Source: Eucommia ulmoides (taxonomy: Eukaryota > Streptophyta > Magnoliopsida > Garryales > Eucommiaceae). Taken from it: a stretch of DNA of 64,000 nucleotides. A program made the translations under genes and the position numbers. The notes beneath the pieces are model-generated. The model had not been told where the DNA came from and did no database searches. It saw only the letters and a program-made list of their open reading frames with translations. The stretch lies in contig CM028326.1 in assembly GCA_016647705.1 (NCBI GenBank), positions 23,141,901-23,205,900 of the forward strand, written 5' to 3'. Below, piece after piece: positions 61,230 to 64,000 of this stretch (the stretch's first letter is position 1; every line of letters starts with the position of its first letter).

Positions 61230-61889
61230 ATCTTTCCCCTATAAATAAATTTCGTCCTCGAAATTTCATTCAAACAACAATAATTTAGAATTGCACCACA
61301 TGGTCATGTTAGTCACACTCAATTCTAGAACAATTGTTCTTTATGTAGAGTCCCATATCTGAAAGTTATCCATAATTTATATTCGTCAATATTCATTCCA
61401 CTCATCGCAACATTCTCATTCACAGTGGCCCACATTATATCCAACAACATATGGATATGGTGCACTTTGGTCGGTAACACCTAGCATAGATAACCAATTG
61501 CAAAAGAATCTTATGTTTCTAAATGCTTTCGCCGCGCTACTCTGATAAAAATAGCAATAAATAACAATATATCCTTAAAAACATCATGGTAGTGTTACTA
61601 GATTGAGTCTATCTCAATTCCAATAGGTCTATGACTTTAATAATTTTCGCACTTGACATGACTTTTTAAGCCCACTGCCATATTCCATAACCAGTATTTA
61701 TCAATGCCAACCAACATTTCAAACCAACATATTCCAACCTATATTATAACCAGTAGATAGCCCAAATTTCATGTGGATTGCCCCGTGAGACTAAAAATAA
61801 TCAATTCCAATATCCATTTTTAAAATTCCAATAATTTCGTAACCTTCTCCATAGATATCAACACAATTCAACCCTCAAACAAGAAATTT

Positions 61890-62230
61890 TCTAAAATACG
61901 TCTGAAAATATATCAATACCTCTCAATCATATAAATATGTATCGAAACACTCAAATATGTCTCAATCATATAAATATATCTCCAAACACATAAATAAATC
62001 TCAAGCACATCAATATGTATTGAAATACATAAATACATATGAATCACATAAATAAGTGTCAACCGCACAAATACATCTTGAAATACATATGTATCCCAAA
62101 CTACCTAAATATATCTAGAAACACGTAAATATGTCAATTGACGTAAATATGTCTCAATTACACAAATACATTTCAAATATTTAAATTCATGTGAAACTAT
62201 ACAAAATTAAATATATCTCAAATCACATAT
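61890..62230. repeat. Degenerate 20-bp tandem array
   Basis: About 16 units of the pattern TCTCAATCACATAAATATG with many changes. Confidence 0.7.
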
Positions 62231-62385
62231 TTACGTCTTCGAAGCCAGTAACATAACGAGTTTAATACTGAATTCAATACCCACGTAAGTTAATGACATA
62301 AAGCCCCCAATCGTATTTCTACAAAGCTTAAAAATTCAAATTAACATTTTCAAATAACATTTGGCTCCCACTAGTCTGATAGTGA

Positions 62386-63540
62386 TCCTATACTCTAACT
62401 CCACCTAACACTAGTAGTGGACCGATATCTATTTGAATATTTTATCGGTGTACTGTCTTAGTAATATAAAAGCATTTTATGGATAACATATTTTTATCAA
62501 AATTCACTTTCCAATGAAATATAGTCATACTGGCAGTATCCAAATCTCAACAAAAATATCATTGTAACATAACTACCAAATTTAAATCCACTGGTCAACT
62601 CACTTGTATATAATAAAATAACATATTTCCTTGCTAGCTATAAGATTGTTTACCTCATGATCGAGAGTTACGACGGTACCGTAACTTATACGACTGTACC
62701 ACCTAAGGTGGCTATCAACGTCAGGGCCATTTAATATCCCCAATGGTAGAAACAACCACCTGCAGGATTTGTACTCTTGATAGGTTAACATATATTCACC
62801 ATGCAGGACTTGCTTGACAAGTAACAACATATATCCACCCTGTAGGTCTTGCCCGACAAGTAATCCACATCTCGCAGGACATACCTTCCTGATGGGAAGA
62901 CAACTATGACATAGTCTGATAATAAAAATCATTTCCCACATCTAAAAATTTACTTGATTCGCGTAATGTTATAAAATAATCAATTTTAATAAACTTTTTT
63001 TTTTTTTAGTACGAAAATATAATTTGATAATTTACTTAGAGGACAATACACTTACCTTATCGGTGTACGGTCTTCATAGTATAAAAATAATTTACGGATC
63101 AAGTATATTTATCAAACACCACTTTTCAAAATATAATATAAATATAATTGCACATTGATTCGAAATAAAATTCTACCGCTACCATTGCAATAGCATGATG
63201 CATTTAAATCTACCAACCAAATCATTTTGATATATAATAAAATACCACACATATATTTTTCTACTAACCATATGATCATTTCACCTCATGATCGGGAGTT
63301 ACGATGGCACTGTAACCTGCACAACTGTGTCATCTAAGGTGGCCAACAGTGTTAGAGTCATTCAATATCTCCAATAGTAGGGGCAGCCACCTGCAGGATA
63401 ATAAAATCATTTTCCACCTTCAAAATTTTTACTTGATCCAATAATCATTGTAAAACTGTCATTTTTCATCAACACTTTTTTTTCCCCCACAATTTAATAC
63501 GAAAATATAAATTGATGATTGATATAGAAGACAATAAACG
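62386..63540. repeat. Dispersed repeat blocks B and C
   Basis: Block B (62386-63050) matches block A at 7246-8035 throughout, including the 40-bp TGCAGGACTTGC units (three here). Block C (63056-63540) repeats B from TTATCGGTGTACGGTCTTCA on but lacks its middle. B and C start about 610 bp apart in the same orientation. Confidence 0.75.
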
Positions 63541-64000
63541 CCTTTAAATTAATATTTTCAATTCAACAATAAATCCTATGGTCCATTACTAACCCACCAC
63601 TCCCTGAGTCTACATAATTTATTATCGAAAATGTATCATAACAATTTAATAAAGTTATCTATTATTAGGCCCATCAAGTAAAATAAATTGAAGCTCGTCC
63701 ATGAGACAATTTATCATCGCAATTTATCATAACAATCTATTTATCATAGCATTCATAATTTGTTTTTTCTATTTTTTTTTTTTGTAAACCTCACTTTACT
63801 TACCATAGGTAAGTCCCATTAATCAAGCGCTACCCTAAATGTTAATATGTTTAAATTGAAATTGTAGGGACCAAAGTTAAATAATGTTAACAACATATGG
63901 GTGCAAAGTGTCAAACCACAAAAAACATAACGGAGACGGCAATGCATGCAAATATGGACCAGACAATGAAATAGAATAGTGGAATAGTAAAAACAAATAG
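63541..64000. other. Right-edge spacer
   Basis: AT-rich, with no gene or repeat that I can name. Confidence 0.4.

Larger units (their letters stand above)
61230..64000 (-). mobile_element. Repeat-rich 3' interior of the Gypsy-like element, window-truncated
   Basis: Continues rightward from the LTR to the window edge. Apart from the short FEDEIYL-like pol end near 61250 I find no coding domain. It contains a 20-bp tandem array (61890-62230) and two related long blocks (62386-63050 and 63056-63540). Part of this may belong to a different element. Confidence 0.45.

Overview
This is a gene-poor, AT-rich stretch of a flowering-plant nuclear genome, most likely a eudicot. Three things point that way: one intact LOB-domain transcription factor that reads almost like Arabidopsis LOB; layered plant LTR retrotransposons (Copia and Gypsy, including the Ogre/Tat branch); and plant-type MITEs and tRNA-derived SINEs. 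I see no rRNA, tRNA, organelle or bacterial genes. All family names come from recognising motifs by eye, without a database search.

Layout. 1-6.27 kb: a minus-strand Copia element of Sirevirus type, its 3' LTR running off the left edge. 6.29-18.12 kb: a second Copia element, on the plus strand, split by about 9.2 kb of later material: first an unclassified LTR-like insert (6.98-9.06 kb), then a gag-only Gypsy element (9.06-16.22 kb). 18.1-22.0 kb: AT-rich spacer with a foldback-like repeat and a long (TC)n tract. 22.06-25.2 kb: a hAT-type MITE and then the only confident host gene, LOB/LBD, with a probable intron in its 5' leader. 25.4-32 kb: three SINEs, two more copies of the same MITE, a duplicated 400-bp block, a 46-base poly-C run and a tiny Copia relic with both LTRs. 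32.3-37.8 kb: the least explained part, with arrays of GTTACATGTAAC palindromes, two clusters of AAACGCA hairpins, a small unrecognised ORF and a 1.2-kb foldback. 40.5-43.1 kb: cascading tandem repeats ending in a 467-bp LTR. 43.4-45.0 kb: a PIF/Harbinger-type MITE and a broken hAT transposase. 46.1-47.0 kb: a GC-rich LTR-like block with a fresh 110-bp duplication. 47.69-56.86 kb: a second gag-only Gypsy element with both LTRs and a perfect TACTC target duplication. 58.7-64 kb: a possible MULE fragment, a short Copia LTR with its leader, and a Gypsy-like LTR with a repeat-rich internal end.

How it works together. Apart from LOB, nearly everything is fossil transposon. The two gag-only Gypsy elements share structure, size and a 65-bp tandem repeat, so they look like copies of one non-autonomous lineage that borrows its enzymes, not random deletions. 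LOB sits in a small clean island between MITE copies. The strongest candidate for something undescribed is 34.49-37.81 kb: an ORF and a long foldback bracketed by AAACGCA hairpin clusters and an 11-bp perfect inverted repeat.
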